A stretch of DNA of 64,000 nt from Gottschalkia purinilytica (GCF_001190785.1 NZ_LGSS01000009.1:80470-144469); one strand, 5' to 3'; counted from the stretch's first letter, positions 7,995-17,867 are shown. Program-made: numbers and translations. Notes: a model not told the origin generated them from the letters alone.

Positions 7995-10127
7995 TTAATC
8001 TACTCTTAATGCTCTCATAGAATTTAAAACAGCTATTAGAGTTACTCCAACATCTGCAAATACTGCTTCCCACATAGTAGCTATTCCAAATGCTCCTAGC
8101 GCTAGAACTACTGCTTTTATTCCTAATGATAATACTATATTTTGAATAACTATTTTTTTAGTTTTTCTAGCTATTCTAATTGAAGTAGCTAGTTTAGTAG
8201 GTTCATCTGTCATTAAGACTACATCTGCTGCTTCTATAGCTGCATCTGATCCTAGTCCACCCATTGCAACTCCGATATCTGCTCTTGCTAATACCGGAGC
8301 ATCATTTATTCCATCTCCTACAAAAGCTAATTTACCTTTAGTACTTTCTTGTCTATATAGTTCTTCTACCTTTTCCACTTTTCCATCTGGAAGAAGTTCA
8401 GCATAGAATCCATCAAGTTTTAGTTCTTTAGCTACAGATTCTGCCACTTCTTTGGTATCCCCTGTTAGCATTATAACTCTTTCTACTCCAACCTTTTTAA
8501 GGTTATCTATAGCAGAATGAGCATCCTCTTTAATTTCATCTGAAATTATTATATTTCCTGCAAAATTACCGTCTATAGCTACATATACTATAGTTCCATC
8601 TGTTTTAACTTTTTCAAAGTCTATCTTTTCTCTAGTCATTAACTTACTATTTCCAACTAGAACTTCTTTTCCTTCTATTTTTACCTTTATACCGTGACCT
8701 GATATTTCTTCATATGATTCTATAATATCTTCTTTTATTTCTTTTCCGTATTCCTCTTTTATAGATTTAGCAATAGGATGATTTGAGTGAACTTCTGCAA
8801 TAGCTGATAATCTTAATAATTCATCCTTACTTAAATCTTTATTTGTATTTATTTCTCTTACTTTAAATACACCTTTTGTTAGAGTACCCGTTTTATCCAT
8901 AACAACTGTATCTACATCATTAAGTGCTTCTAGATAGTTACCACCTTTTATTAATATACCTGCTTTGGATGCTGCTCCTATTCCTCCAAAGAATCCTAGT
9001 GGAATTGATACTACTAAAGCACATGGACATGATATAACTAAGAATACTAAAGCTCTATAAGTCCATTCTGAAAATTCTTGATTTAATGCAAGCGGTGGAA
9101 TAATAGCAATCAATGCTGCTAATATTACTACTACAGGTGTATAATATCTAGCGAACTTAGTTATAAAGTTTTCTGTAGGTGCTTTTTTATTACTTGCATT
9201 TTCTACTAAATCTAATATTTTAGAAACCGTAGATTCACTAAATCTTTTAGTAACTTCTACAGTTAATAATCCATTTTCATTTACAAATCCACTTAATATT
9301 TCATCACCTTTATTAACACTTCTAGGAACTGATTCTCCTGTAAGAGCTGAAGTATTTACCATAGAATTTCCTTCTATAACTTTACCATCTAAAGGAACTT
9401 TTTCTCCTGGTTTTACAACTATAATATCTCCTATGTTTACTTTTTCAGGATTTACTTTATTAAGTTCAGATCCTACTTTTAAGTTAGCATAATCTGGCCT
9501 TATATTTAAAAGTGACTTTATAGACTTTCTAGAACGGTTAATAGCCATTCCTTGGAATAGTTCTCCTACTTGATAAAATAACATAACTGCAACAGCTTCT
9601 GGATATTCTTTAATTGCAATTGCACCAATTGTAGCTATACCCATAAGGAAGTTCTCATCAAAGACTTGACCTCTAGCAATATTTTTAACGGCTCTTAAAA
9701 TAACATCTCCTCCAACTAAAACATAACTGGTTAAGAGTAGTCCTGCTCTTAAATTAGGATTCATTTTTACTACGAAAGTTAAAAATAGTAGTATAGCTCC
9801 TAATCCAAATCTAATATAATTTAATTTGCTGTTACTTTCTCCATGGTCATGACCATGATCGTGAGAATGATCATGACTATGATTTTCTATTTCACCTTTT
9901 AGTTTAACTTTTACATGTGGTTCCAGTCTTTTTACTATAGACTTTACTTCGTTAAATATAGTATTAAAATTATACCCATCTTCATACTCTACAGATAAAG
10001 TGCTGCTTACAAAGTTAAGAGTTACATTCTCTACACCTTCTATAAACATAACTTCGTTTTCTATTTTGGCTGCGCAACTAGCGCAGTTTAGTCCTTGAAG
10101 TAAGATATCTTTTTTTTCCTCACCCAT
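7995..10127 (-). CDS. cadA: Zn/Cd/Pb-exporting P1B-type ATPase
   Basis: This 710-residue pump exports soft divalent metals (Zn, Cd, Pb) from the cytoplasm using ATP. An N-terminal heavy-metal domain carries G-L-N-C15-A-S-C18. A His-Asp-rich stretch follows near residues 83-93 (HSHDHSHDHGHDHG). The membrane metal site is C367-P-C369, the phosphorylated residue is D411 in DKTGTLTKG, and HPIA and GDGINDAPVL mark the nucleotide and hinge motifs. The order is normal for the ZntA/CadA subgroup rather than the Cu pumps, which show CPC with other flanking residues. It is transcribed alone, from behind an ArsR/SmtB-type palindrome, and ends in a strong hairpin. No cadC regulator gene is adjacent. Confidence 0.93.
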   Translation of the reverse strand: MGEEKKDILLQGLNCASCAAKIENEVMFIEGVENVTLNFVSSTLSVEYEDGYNFNTIFNEVKSIVKRLEPHVKVKLKGEIENHSHDHSHDHGHDHGESNSKLNYIRFGLGAILLFLTFVVKMNPNLRAGLLLTSYVLVGGDVILRAVKNIARGQVFDENFLMGIATIGAIAIKEYPEAVAVMLFYQVGELFQGMAINRSRKSIKSLLNIRPDYANLKVGSELNKVNPEKVNIGDIIVVKPGEKVPLDGKVIEGNSMVNTSALTGESVPRSVNKGDEILSGFVNENGLLTVEVTKRFSESTVSKILDLVENASNKKAPTENFITKFARYYTPVVVILAALIAIIPPLALNQEFSEWTYRALVFLVISCPCALVVSIPLGFFGGIGAASKAGILIKGGNYLEALNDVDTVVMDKTGTLTKGVFKVREINTNKDLSKDELLRLSAIAEVHSNHPIAKSIKEEYGKEIKEDIIESYEEISGHGIKVKIEGKEVLVGNSKLMTREKIDFEKVKTDGTIVYVAIDGNFAGNIIISDEIKEDAHSAIDNLKKVGVERVIMLTGDTKEVAESVAKELKLDGFYAELLPDGKVEKVEELYRQESTKGKLAFVGDGINDAPVLARADIGVAMGGLGSDAAIEAADVVLMTDEPTKLATSIRIARKTKKIVIQNIVLSLGIKAVVLALGAFGIATMWEAVFADVGVTLIAVLNSMRALRVD

Positions 10128-10167
10128 TTTTCACACCCCTTATTTATGATATATTATATTATGTTAT

Positions 10168-10187
10168 ATATGAATGATTGTTCATAT
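10168..10187. promoter_or_regulatory. ArsR/SmtB-type operator of cadA
   Basis: ATATGAA at 10168-10174 and TTCATAT at 10181-10187 form an inverted repeat with a six-base centre. This is the typical form of operators bound by metal-sensing ArsR/SmtB proteins such as CadC. It lies about 40 bases upstream of the cadA start, where it would overlap the promoter. The regulator is not encoded in this window. Confidence 0.55.
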
Positions 10188-10435
10188 GTTTATATTTATT
10201 ATATTACCCTTTTAATAAAAATGTCAACAAATTATTTCACAAAAAACATCTAGTTTTTTAATTGAATTTTTGTAAAATAGTTCTAAACGGTATGCAATTA
10301 TGCCATTTTATATATTATTATCTTTTTCATATTTGTTATTTTAGGAGTGTAAAAGATAATAAGTGTTTTATTTGGTATATAAAACATTAAAGTGCATTGA
10401 GGGTTAATTATAAGACAACTTTTAATTTGCATAAA

Positions 10436-10467
10436 AAAATAGATGTGACCACCATGCCATCTATTTT
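10436..10467 (-). terminator. Stand-alone terminator-like hairpin upstream of cadA
   Basis: AAAATAGATG pairs perfectly with CATCTATTTT around a 12-base loop, followed by TTT on the minus strand. No gene lies between it and the lipoprotein terminator at 10603-10628, so it could end a small RNA or act as an attenuator of cadA. Confidence 0.4.
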
Positions 10468-10602
10468 CAATTTCATATATTACTCTATTTTTCATAGGTA
10501 ACCTTAAGAATATTATCTTTATATCTTTCTGAATTCATCAAAGTTTTAACTATAATTTAAGAAAAGATCACTTAAAACTTTTTTAAGTAAAGCTAATTAA
10601 AA

Positions 10603-10628
10603 ATGGACTTATCTTATGATAAGTCCAT
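10603..10628 (-). terminator. Terminator of the 10651-13914 operon
   Basis: ATGGACTTATC pairs perfectly with GATAAGTCCAT around TTAT, and TTTT follows directly on the minus strand. It is 23 bases beyond the lipoprotein stop codon. Confidence 0.8.
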
Positions 10629-10650
10629 AATTTGAGGAGTATCAATACTT

Positions 10651-11763
10651 CTAGTTATTATTTTTTATTTCTAAGCTTTCGATTATTTTTATACACTCAT
10701 CTAGCTTCATGTTATTATTGTCACCTATAAAGGAATAGCTTACATCATTTTCGTCCCAAGATATTATTTTTATATTCTTATCTAATACAGTTGCCTTTTG
10801 TCCCCTTATAGTTTTATTCTTTTCTCCAGGAATCTTAACGTTTTCACTTTCTTCTTGTTGATTATGTTTTCTTATAGTTAAGGTAAACGCTGGTTTGTTG
10901 TCTTTTACGTATGTTTGAATTATTTCATCTTGAGATATTTTACTATTATACTTTGATACTTTCATCTCCTTTAGCTTATATTCAGATGTTTGTGGTGTAG
11001 TTAGAATAGGATTTCCCATAAGTTCCTTTGCTTCTTCAAAGTTAATATCTGATTGATTGTTCTTAAATTCATCTAAATTTTCTACTTTAGCGTCTGAAGG
11101 TATATCATATTTAAAAGTATTTTCATCAAATTTAGGGGAAAAGTCAAGCTTAGTATATTCAAACTCGGTTTTAATATTACCACTATATGATATGCATTTT
11201 ATAACAAACCAATTCTCCATGTTTATCCATAACTCTTGTTCTCCTAATATATTATCCTTGTCTTTAGGCTCTAATTTTAAATGATATGTTTTTATATTAT
11301 TAATCTTTTCTTCTCCTAAATTTGAAATATTATGAGATTCTTTTAGAGTCTCTAAAGTCTTTTTAAATTGATCTTTTGGAGTCATAGAAATAAGACTCAT
11401 GTCATTTAAGTTCTTACTAGAAAATACCTTGTTTTCTTTCTTATCATGCACTATAAACATATCCCCATCATTAACTACTACTGCACTACTTCCATCTTTA
11501 GAATTAGTTTCAGAACGTTTCTTTATTTTTCCGTTTTCCGAACTTGACCATTCTTTTAGCTTTACTTCTTCTGTAATCTTATTGTTTTCATATATACGCA
11601 TTTCTCCTTCTGCATAGTATGATTTTATATTATTATCAGCTTCTATTGCATTTGCAACTATACTTTCTGGAAGTAAGCTTACATCCTTTCCATTACATCC
11701 TACAAGTACCCCACTTCCTAATGCTACCACTGTCATTAATGTCATAATTTTCTTTTTAATCAT
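10651..11763 (-). CDS. LolA-like lipoprotein with C-terminal DUF4367-like domain
   Basis: This 370-residue secreted lipoprotein starts with a Lys-rich signal peptide and lipobox (L-V-G-C, Cys at residue 23). The middle (about 35-225) has the beta-rich LolA/LolB-like fold seen in Gram-positive outer-leaflet lipoproteins, including EQELWINMENWFVIK. The last 120 residues, with K-V-S-K-Y...F-T-L-T-I-R-K and S-Y-S-F-I-G-D, look like DUF4367, a domain common in anti-sigma and sensor accessory proteins. It is the third gene of an operon after a response regulator and kinase, four bases downstream of the kinase. A sensory or envelope-stress accessory role is likely; its ligand is unknown. Confidence 0.72.
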   Translation of the reverse strand: MIKKKIMTLMTVVALGSGVLVGCNGKDVSLLPESIVANAIEADNNIKSYYAEGEMRIYENNKITEEVKLKEWSSSENGKIKKRSETNSKDGSSAVVVNDGDMFIVHDKKENKVFSSKNLNDMSLISMTPKDQFKKTLETLKESHNISNLGEEKINNIKTYHLKLEPKDKDNILGEQELWINMENWFVIKCISYSGNIKTEFEYTKLDFSPKFDENTFKYDIPSDAKVENLDEFKNNQSDINFEEAKELMGNPILTTPQTSEYKLKEMKVSKYNSKISQDEIIQTYVKDNKPAFTLTIRKHNQQEESENVKIPGEKNKTIRGQKATVLDKNIKIISWDENDVSYSFIGDNNNMKLDECIKIIESLEIKNNN

Positions 11764-11767
11764 ATGT

Positions 11768-13213
11768 TTAATCCTCCATTGTTTTTATCCAACATGCTAT
11801 AACTGTACCTTTATTTTCACTAGATAAAATCTTTATCTTTCCAAAATGTCTTTCTATTATAAGTTTTACAATACTTAATCCTAATCCTGTTCCACTTTTC
11901 TTCATGATGCTTCTTTCGTTATCAGATTTGTAGAATCGTTCAAATATCTTTTTTAAATCTTCCTCTGATATTTTTTGTCCCTCATTTTTAACTATAAGTA
12001 TTGCACCTTCTTTTCTAAACTCATCAAGTTCTTCTACATAACTGTCGTCCAACCATCCTGGGAGACTAAAGTTATCTGAAAAAGCACCTGCATGAATAAC
12101 ACTAGCTTCTTTGCTATGCTTTATAGCGTTAGTTATAAGATTATCCATTACTCTAATCATTTGATTTACACCGACTTTATACATTCCCTCTACATTAACT
12201 TGTGATACATATTTTAATCCCCTTTTTTCACATATTTCTTCATATTCTGAAGTAAGCATTTCAAAAAACTCTTGTCCTTCAACTTCAACAAAGTCTATAT
12301 TATAATCAGAAGTTAAGATAGTATACATTAGTAAATCTTCAAGCATGTCATTCATATAGTCGCATTTATTTAGTATAGTTGAAACATATCTTTCACCTTT
12401 AGTATTTTTATTATGGGACTGTAAAAGTTCCGTATAAGCTCTTATAGATGTTAATGGTGTCTTTAAATCATGAGATATTGTAGCAATCATATACTCTTTC
12501 GACTTTTGCTGCTCTTCGAGTTCTTTTCTTTTATCCATTATCTCATTTTTCATATTATTAAAGTGACTTATCAAATTTCCTATTTCATCTTCTGATTGAT
12601 AGCTAATTTTTACATCTTGTCCCAAAGCAAATCTACTCATAGAGCTTATTAAAAGATCAAGTGGTTTATTAAGTTTTTTATTAATTATCTTAATAGTAAC
12701 TACTAATACTGTTAAAAGTATTAGGATGAACAGTAACATAGCTATTAGTGTTCTTTCATTTACTCCTTTAACCCAATTTGAACGTGATATAGTAACTTCA
12801 TAAAATCCAACTAGTTTGTCGTCTTTAAATACAGGTTTCTTCAAGGTATCTGCTCTATATCCATGATTTATTTTATATAAATCTTTATAAAGCTGCTCTC
12901 TATTTAACATAGGGTATATATTATCATTCATTGAAGAATATATTCTTAATCCATATATATCATATAATGTAACTTTAGTATTACTCTTCTCTTCTTTAAA
13001 AACTAAATCATAACTATCCTTGGGATGAGTATAGAGTTCCGGATTTTGTAAGATAATATCATACTTCTCAAACTTATTAATACTGTTGATATAATCTTTC
13101 ATTTCTATTTGTTTATTGTATTGCTGAATCCAAACATACAATAATATAAATACAAATATAGGAGCTAGTATTACAATAATATATGAACTTATAAGCCAAT
13201 TCTTTATTTTCAT
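11768..13213 (-). CDS. Membrane sensor histidine kinase (OmpR-system partner)
   Basis: The 481-residue kinase has a membrane segment near residues 8-28, an extracytoplasmic sensor of about 125 residues, a second membrane segment near 155-175, a HAMP linker, and a HisKA domain with the phospho-acceptor H248 in ATISHDLKTPLTSIRAY. The C-terminal ATPase domain carries N (DNLITNAIKHS), IVKNEGQ, and G boxes (SGTGLGLSIVKLII). Its start overlaps the response regulator stop by four bases, so the two are translationally coupled. The lipoprotein gene follows, suggesting that the signal comes from the envelope. The closest well-known type is the BceS/VanS-like group, but the specific stimulus is not evident. 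Confidence 0.88.
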   Translation of the reverse strand: MKIKNWLISSYIIVILAPIFVFILLYVWIQQYNKQIEMKDYINSINKFEKYDIILQNPELYTHPKDSYDLVFKEEKSNTKVTLYDIYGLRIYSSMNDNIYPMLNREQLYKDLYKINHGYRADTLKKPVFKDDKLVGFYEVTISRSNWVKGVNERTLIAMLLFILILLTVLVVTIKIINKKLNKPLDLLISSMSRFALGQDVKISYQSEDEIGNLISHFNNMKNEIMDKRKELEEQQKSKEYMIATISHDLKTPLTSIRAYTELLQSHNKNTKGERYVSTILNKCDYMNDMLEDLLMYTILTSDYNIDFVEVEGQEFFEMLTSEYEEICEKRGLKYVSQVNVEGMYKVGVNQMIRVMDNLITNAIKHSKEASVIHAGAFSDNFSLPGWLDDSYVEELDEFRKEGAILIVKNEGQKISEEDLKKIFERFYKSDNERSIMKKSGTGLGLSIVKLIIERHFGKIKILSSENKGTVIACWIKTMED

Positions 13214-13914
13214 TCTAGCTTGTCTCCAATAAATCTATATCCTTTTCCCCATACTGTTTCTATAAACTTAGGATGTTTTATATTATCTTTTAGTTTTTCT
13301 CTAAGGGATTTCACATGAACTGTTACTGTGTTATTTCCTTCAACGTCCATTTCTCCCCATATACTTTCATATAACTCAGCTTTACTAAATATTTTATTAG
13401 GATTTTGTGACATTAAGAAAAATAGTGCTATCTCTTTTGATGTTAAGTGTAATTTTTCATTTTTTAGTTCAAAGCTTTCTGTGTCCTTACATACTTTAAG
13501 TCCACCATCATATTCAAGTATTTTTCCATTAACATTTCTATTTATATATTTTCTATAACGTCTTAGATGGGATCTTACTCTTGCTTCAAGCTCTATTAAG
13601 CTAAAAGGTTTAGTCAAGTAATCGTCTGCTCCAATGTTAAGCCCTTTTACCTTATCTTCATCTTTATTTTTAGCACTTATAATTAGGATAGGTACTTCAC
13701 TTTTTATTCTTATGTTTTTACATAAAGTGAGACCATCCATCTCAGGCATCATAATATCGACAATTATTAAATCAAAGTTATCATTATTAAACTCATTAAT
13801 ACCTTCTTTTCCTGTAGACGCCCATACTGTACTATATCCTGTTCTTTCTAGATATTCTCTTATAACTGAAGCTATTTCAAAATCATCTTCAACTATTAGT
13901 ATTTTTTCATTCAT
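13210..13914 (-). CDS. OmpR/PhoB-family response regulator
   Basis: The 234-residue protein has a receiver domain with E9-D10-D11 and phospho-acceptor D53 (IIVDIMMPEMDG), the switch Thr/Lys segments (ILIISAK; DDYLTKPF), and a winged-helix DNA-binding domain ending in G-K-G-Y-R-F-I-G-D. It is the first gene of the regulator-kinase-lipoprotein operon and probably controls that operon and other envelope genes. The ATG follows AGGAGGC. No target site was identified. Confidence 0.92.
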   Translation of the reverse strand: MNEKILIVEDDFEIASVIREYLERTGYSTVWASTGKEGINEFNNDNFDLIIVDIMMPEMDGLTLCKNIRIKSEVPILIISAKNKDEDKVKGLNIGADDYLTKPFSLIELEARVRSHLRRYRKYINRNVNGKILEYDGGLKVCKDTESFELKNEKLHLTSKEIALFFLMSQNPNKIFSKAELYESIWGEMDVEGNNTVTVHVKSLREKLKDNIKHPKFIETVWGKGYRFIGDKLE

Positions 13915-13989
13915 AGTGAGGCCTCCTATGACTTCATTATATATAAGTTGTCAAACTAATTATAAAACTTAATAGTTTCTTTATAAATG

Positions 13990-14025
13990 AAAAATCTTAA
14001 ACTAAAACTTTAGTTTAAGATTTTT
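13990..14025. terminator. Terminator of the ABC-TetR operon
   Basis: AAAAATCTTAAACTAAA pairs perfectly with TTTAGTTTAAGATTTTT around two bases. The minus strand ends in T-rich sequence. It sits 32 bases beyond the TetR stop codon and can act in both directions. Confidence 0.75.
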
Positions 14026-14057
14026 ATAATTATCCCTATAACTTTATTTTATATCTT

Positions 14058-14687
14058 TTACTCATATATACCATATCTCATAATCTCTAAATATTCTTCC
14101 ATTTCAGTCATTATATCTTCCATATTTTCAAGTATTTCCTTTTCTCTATCTTTATACATAGTCATGTATTTGCTAGAAAGTCCATTTAGTAACATCATAA
14201 GAGCCTCAATAGCTTTATTTTTATCTATTCCTTCTTTTATTTTAGATTTATTAACTTTCTCTACTATTAACTTATACATTTCTGTATAAAGTTTTTGATA
14301 TCTTTCTTCTAACTCTTTTTTTATTTCTTCTGGAACAGAAAAGAAAGCTCTAGTTAAGAGTTCAGTCTTTATAGGTTCTTCTGAATATAGTCTTATTTTC
14401 ATCATTCCTATTGCTTTTATATATTCAATTACATCATTATTCTCAATCTTATCCATATAATCAAACACAGCTTCACTATAATAGTCTATAGTATAATCTA
14501 ATATATATAGATAAAGATTTTTTTTATTTTTGAAGTAATGAAATAATATTCCCTTAGATATATCTGCTCTTTTAGTTATCTCATTAGTAGAAGCTTTCTT
14601 ATATCCATTCTTAGCAAACTCTTCTATACATATATCTATTATCTTTTGTTTTTTCTCTTCTTGTAATTTCTCAAAGGTTTGAAACAA
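14058..14687 (-). CDS. TetR-family regulator of the upstream ABC genes
   Basis: The 209-residue protein opens with a TetR DNA-binding domain: I-D-I-C-I-E-E-F-A-K-N-G-Y-K-K-A-S, then TNEITKRADISKGILFHYFK and N-K-K-N-L-Y. The variable C-terminal ligand domain is helical and charged. It is the last gene of the ATPase-permease-tetR operon, 39 bases after the permease. Two 18-bp palindromes lie in the operon promoter at 17812-17867, the usual target type for a TetR dimer, so it probably represses its own operon and releases when an exported compound binds. The ligand is unknown. Confidence 0.88.
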   Translation of the reverse strand: MFQTFEKLQEEKKQKIIDICIEEFAKNGYKKASTNEITKRADISKGILFHYFKNKKNLYLYILDYTIDYYSEAVFDYMDKIENNDVIEYIKAIGMMKIRLYSEEPIKTELLTRAFFSVPEEIKKELEERYQKLYTEMYKLIVEKVNKSKIKEGIDKNKAIEALMMLLNGLSSKYMTMYKDREKEILENMEDIMTEMEEYLEIMRYGIYE

Positions 14688-14726
14688 TACTATACTCCTC
14701 TCATGTTAAAACAAGTAGAATTTTCT

Positions 14727-17081
14727 CTATGATACTCTACTTTTTAATGATTCAATAAAATTCAACTTGTTAATTTTCTTATAAGTTACTAGTTGGGCTA
14801 ATATTACAAATACTATAGTTATAACACTAGCCATTAGATAGTCTACATTTGTAGCATTTATCTCAAGTGTGTATATTTCTGTACTAAAACTTTTTTCTAA
14901 AGATGCTAATATTCCATTTCCTATTGGTATTCCTATTAATATACCTAATATAGTCATAATTATATTTTCTTTTGATATAATGTTAAATATTTCTTTCTTA
15001 GAAAATCCCATAACCCTTAATGTTGATAACTCATAATTTCTCTCGGCTATATTCATAATAGTAGAACTATATACAATAACAAATCCAAGTATACCTGCAA
15101 AAATAATCATTATACTTATAGTATATAATAATAAGTCTACATATTCTTCAAATACAGTTCTCATTTCATTTAAGGATTGAACATTGGATATATATTCTAT
15201 ATTTTCTAAACTCTCTTTTATATTTCCTTTATCCTTTGAATTTAAATATACCCCTGTTATTTTATCTTTATAGAAAAGTTCATCTTCCACTTCCTCTATA
15301 TTCATATAGCCATTTATTCCTAGAGACTGCTTTACTACTTCTTTTACTTCTACATTTAAATCTTTCTTACCAGGGACAAAGCTTTTTATTTTTATCTTAT
15401 CACCTTTCTTTGCTCCTATAAAGTTAGCCAATCCTTGAGATAACAAGATTCCCCTTTCAGGTAATTTTACAGTTTTGTTTTCTATATCAGTAAATCTATA
15501 GGATTTAGTATTCTCTTTTAGTCCTATTATGTTTACAGTTTTCTTATTACTCTCTTTGGATATCTCAAATGGATATTCAATTTTAGGTTCTATATTAGAT
15601 GTATTTACTATCTTTTCTATATCATTAACAGCTTTTAATTCTTCAGGTTTATTAAAATCTATATTATAATCCATTCTTAAAAATTTTGAGTAATGATCAT
15701 TAAATACACTATTGAAAGCATTTTTTTGTGCTAAAGGCATTAAAGTTATAGCAAAAGATATTGCTATTCCTAATGAAGTAAATATTAATCTCTTCTTATT
15801 TCTAAATATATTTCTCATTACCATCTTTGAAGTAAATGATAGTCTACTCCATATAAAATTAACTTTATCTAGCAATATTCCTTTTCCTAATTTAGGAGTT
15901 TCTGGCTTCATAGATTCTGATGGCAGTATCTTCATTATCTTTCTTGAACTAAAAGCTCCTGATAATCCGCAAAATATTACTGATATAGCTAATGCTGAAA
16001 ATAAAAACTTATAATAGAAGTTAAATTTAAGAACAGGTATGTTAAAATACGTCGCATACAAATTACCTATGCTACTTGATAATATAGTTCCCAAGATTAT
16101 TCCTATAGTAGATCCTATAACCCCTATTATTAAGCTAATTTTAATATAGTGAAACATTATTGATTTGTTACTGTAACCTAGTGCTTTGAGAACTCCTATA
16201 GGTATTCTATCATTTTTAATCATTCTTGATAACATAGCTGATATAATTATAGCAGCAGCTCCTAAAAAAATTATAGGTACACTATCAGATACTTTTTTCA
16301 CTCCATCTAGTTTATCAGATATTATTCTATTGCTAAGTTGTTCATCCTTAGAATATAACCTTATAATTCCATATTTTTTTAGTTTATTATTTAATATTTC
16401 TTTTGTATCTTTTATCTTGCTTTCATCTTTTACTTTTATAGTTATCTCATTATATTGATTTTTCAAACTTAGGTTGTTTTCTAAAAAGCTTTCAGAAACA
16501 TATATTATCCCAAACTTATCTTCTGCTGGTAATAAGCTTTGTTCATTTTCCATTATATAAACATATTCTGGACTAGCCACTATACCTTTTATTTTAAGTT
16601 CATAGTTTTCACCTTGTATATAAAGCTTTAGTGTATCTCCAACTTTTAATCCTGTTGCTTTTGCAAATTGTTCTATAATCAATACTTCTTTATCTGAGTC
16701 TATGTTATTTTCTCCATTTATAGTATAAAGCTTATTTATATTATTCTTTTCAGGTAATGATATTACCCTAGTTTTTATCTTATCTAATTTACTTTCCACT
16801 TTTATTTGACCGTCTAATACTAATCTACCTTCTACATCCTTAACATTTTCAATTTTATCTATGTCTCTTATTGATTCTTTATCGATATTAAAAAAATTCA
16901 CATATATATCTGCAAAATTAGTTTTATCATAGTAATAATTAACACCATCTGCTAAGTTAACTGAGCCCATGCTGAGTGCAACATATATCATAAGTCCAAC
17001 TATTATTAATATAGTAACCGCTAAGAATTGTCCTTTTGAATCCTTTATTAGTCTTAATGCTCTAATATTTAACTTTTTCAT
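14727..17081 (-). CDS. FtsX/MacB-type ABC permease, large
   Basis: The 784-residue permease has two FtsX-type units. Each has one N-terminal anchor or helix bundle and an extracytoplasmic domain: the first anchor is near residue 20, with helices near 270-380 (VPIIFLGAAAIIISAMLSR), then a second anchor near 430 and a final three-helix bundle. It partners the ATPase encoded just upstream; the pair shares a one-base TAATG stop-start overlap, and I chose that ATG over a GTG two codons earlier. Such pairs move peptides, lipids or drugs at the outer leaflet rather than across the full envelope. The TetR gene in the operon suggests drug- or lipid-induced expression. Confidence 0.85.
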   Translation of the reverse strand: MKKLNIRALRLIKDSKGQFLAVTILIIVGLMIYVALSMGSVNLADGVNYYYDKTNFADIYVNFFNIDKESIRDIDKIENVKDVEGRLVLDGQIKVESKLDKIKTRVISLPEKNNINKLYTINGENNIDSDKEVLIIEQFAKATGLKVGDTLKLYIQGENYELKIKGIVASPEYVYIMENEQSLLPAEDKFGIIYVSESFLENNLSLKNQYNEITIKVKDESKIKDTKEILNNKLKKYGIIRLYSKDEQLSNRIISDKLDGVKKVSDSVPIIFLGAAAIIISAMLSRMIKNDRIPIGVLKALGYSNKSIMFHYIKISLIIGVIGSTIGIILGTILSSSIGNLYATYFNIPVLKFNFYYKFLFSALAISVIFCGLSGAFSSRKIMKILPSESMKPETPKLGKGILLDKVNFIWSRLSFTSKMVMRNIFRNKKRLIFTSLGIAISFAITLMPLAQKNAFNSVFNDHYSKFLRMDYNIDFNKPEELKAVNDIEKIVNTSNIEPKIEYPFEISKESNKKTVNIIGLKENTKSYRFTDIENKTVKLPERGILLSQGLANFIGAKKGDKIKIKSFVPGKKDLNVEVKEVVKQSLGINGYMNIEEVEDELFYKDKITGVYLNSKDKGNIKESLENIEYISNVQSLNEMRTVFEEYVDLLLYTISIMIIFAGILGFVIVYSSTIMNIAERNYELSTLRVMGFSKKEIFNIISKENIIMTILGILIGIPIGNGILASLEKSFSTEIYTLEINATNVDYLMASVITIVFVILAQLVTYKKINKLNFIESLKSRVS

Positions 17082-17791
17082 TACCAAACAATCCTTTCTG
17101 GGCTTATTGGATTTTCATTTATGACATTTTCAATAATAGTTCCACTTCTCATTCTTATAACTCTATCGGCCATATCAGCTATAGGGGCATTATGAGTTAT
17201 AACTACAACTGTTTTGTTATGATTTTTATTTATTTTTTTAAGTAGTGAAAGTATTGACACTCCTACTTCATAATCTAATGCTCCTGTTGGTTCATCACAA
17301 AGTAACAACATTGGATTTTTAGCAATTGCTCTTGCTATAGCTACTCTTTGTTGTTCTCCTCCACTTAATTGAGATGGAAAGTGATTCTTTCTGTCATTGA
17401 GACCAACTTCATCAATTATTGTATCTATACTTAAAGGATTCTTACATATTTCTGTAGCAAGTTCTATGTTTTCTTTCGATGTTAAATTAGATGTAAGGTT
17501 ATAAAACTGAAATACAAATCCTATACTATTTCTTCTATATTCAGTAAGTTTCTTATCATTATACTTAGTAATATTTTCTCCATTTAACAGGACTTCTCCC
17601 TCTGTAGGTATATCCATTCCTCCAATAATGTTCAGTAGAGTACTTTTTCCTGAACCACTAGGACCTAGTATAACTACAAATTCTCCGTCATTTATTTCTA
17701 AAGAAACATTCTTAAGTGCTTTTACTGTTACTTCACCAAGTTTATAATCTTTTGATACATCTGATAATTTAAGAAATATATTATTTTCCAT
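17081..17791 (-). CDS. LolD/MacB-type ABC ATPase
   Basis: The 236-residue ATPase powers the FtsX-type permease. Walker A is [12 protein letters not shown], the Q-loop lies in FVFQFYNLT, the signature is [14 protein letters not shown], Walker B is [12 protein letters not shown], and the switch His is in VVITHN. Length and motifs match the LolD/MacB/BceA subgroup. It is the first gene of a three-gene operon and its ATG follows AGGGGTG. Two palindromes lie in its promoter. Confidence 0.92.
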   Translation of the reverse strand: MENNIFLKLSDVSKDYKLGEVTVKALKNVSLEINDGEFVVILGPSGSGKSTLLNIIGGMDIPTEGEVLLNGENITKYNDKKLTEYRRNSIGFVFQFYNLTSNLTSKENIELATEICKNPLSIDTIIDEVGLNDRKNHFPSQLSGGEQQRVAIARAIAKNPMLLLCDEPTGALDYEVGVSILSLLKKINKNHNKTVVVITHNAPIADMADRVIRMRSGTIIENVINENPISPERIVW

Positions 17792-17811
17792 ACTTTCACC
17801 CCTTTAATTTT

Positions 17812-17829
17812 ATTAACCACCTGGTCAAT
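17812..17829. promoter_or_regulatory. Operator 1 of the ABC-TetR operon (imperfect palindrome)
   Basis: ATTAACCACCTGGTCAAT is an 18-bp imperfect palindrome about 20 bases upstream of the ATPase start. Its right half CTGGTCAAT resembles the arms of the perfect palindrome at 17850-17867. The centres are 38 bases apart. Confidence 0.55.
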
Positions 17830-17849
17830 TTTATTATATTCTACACCTA

Positions 17850-17867
17850 ATTGACTACGTAGTCAAT
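17850..17867. promoter_or_regulatory. Operator 2 of the ABC-TetR operon (perfect palindrome)
   Basis: ATTGACTACGTAGTCAAT is a perfect 18-bp palindrome, the size and symmetry bound by TetR-family dimers. It contains a TTGACT that could serve as a -35 hexamer, so binding would block transcription. It also faces the small plus-strand gene at 17959. Confidence 0.7.

Larger units (their letters stand above)
10128..10650. other. 523-base cadA upstream region with several hairpins
   Basis: No convincing gene was found. It holds the palindromic operator at 10168-10187, an inverted repeat (ATTATCTTTT at 10317-10326 with AAAAGATAAT at 10351-10360), and a terminator-like hairpin at 10436-10467 whose 10-bp stem AAAATAGATG/CATCTATTTT runs into a T-run on the minus strand. 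A short frame on the minus strand overlaps that hairpin; it is discussed as a possible leader. Confidence 0.45.

Noticed and set aside
10298..10495. A 65-residue minus-strand frame upstream of cadA as a normal gene.
   Set aside because: It runs through a terminator-like hairpin, has untypical composition and only a weak ribosome site; kept only as a possible leader.
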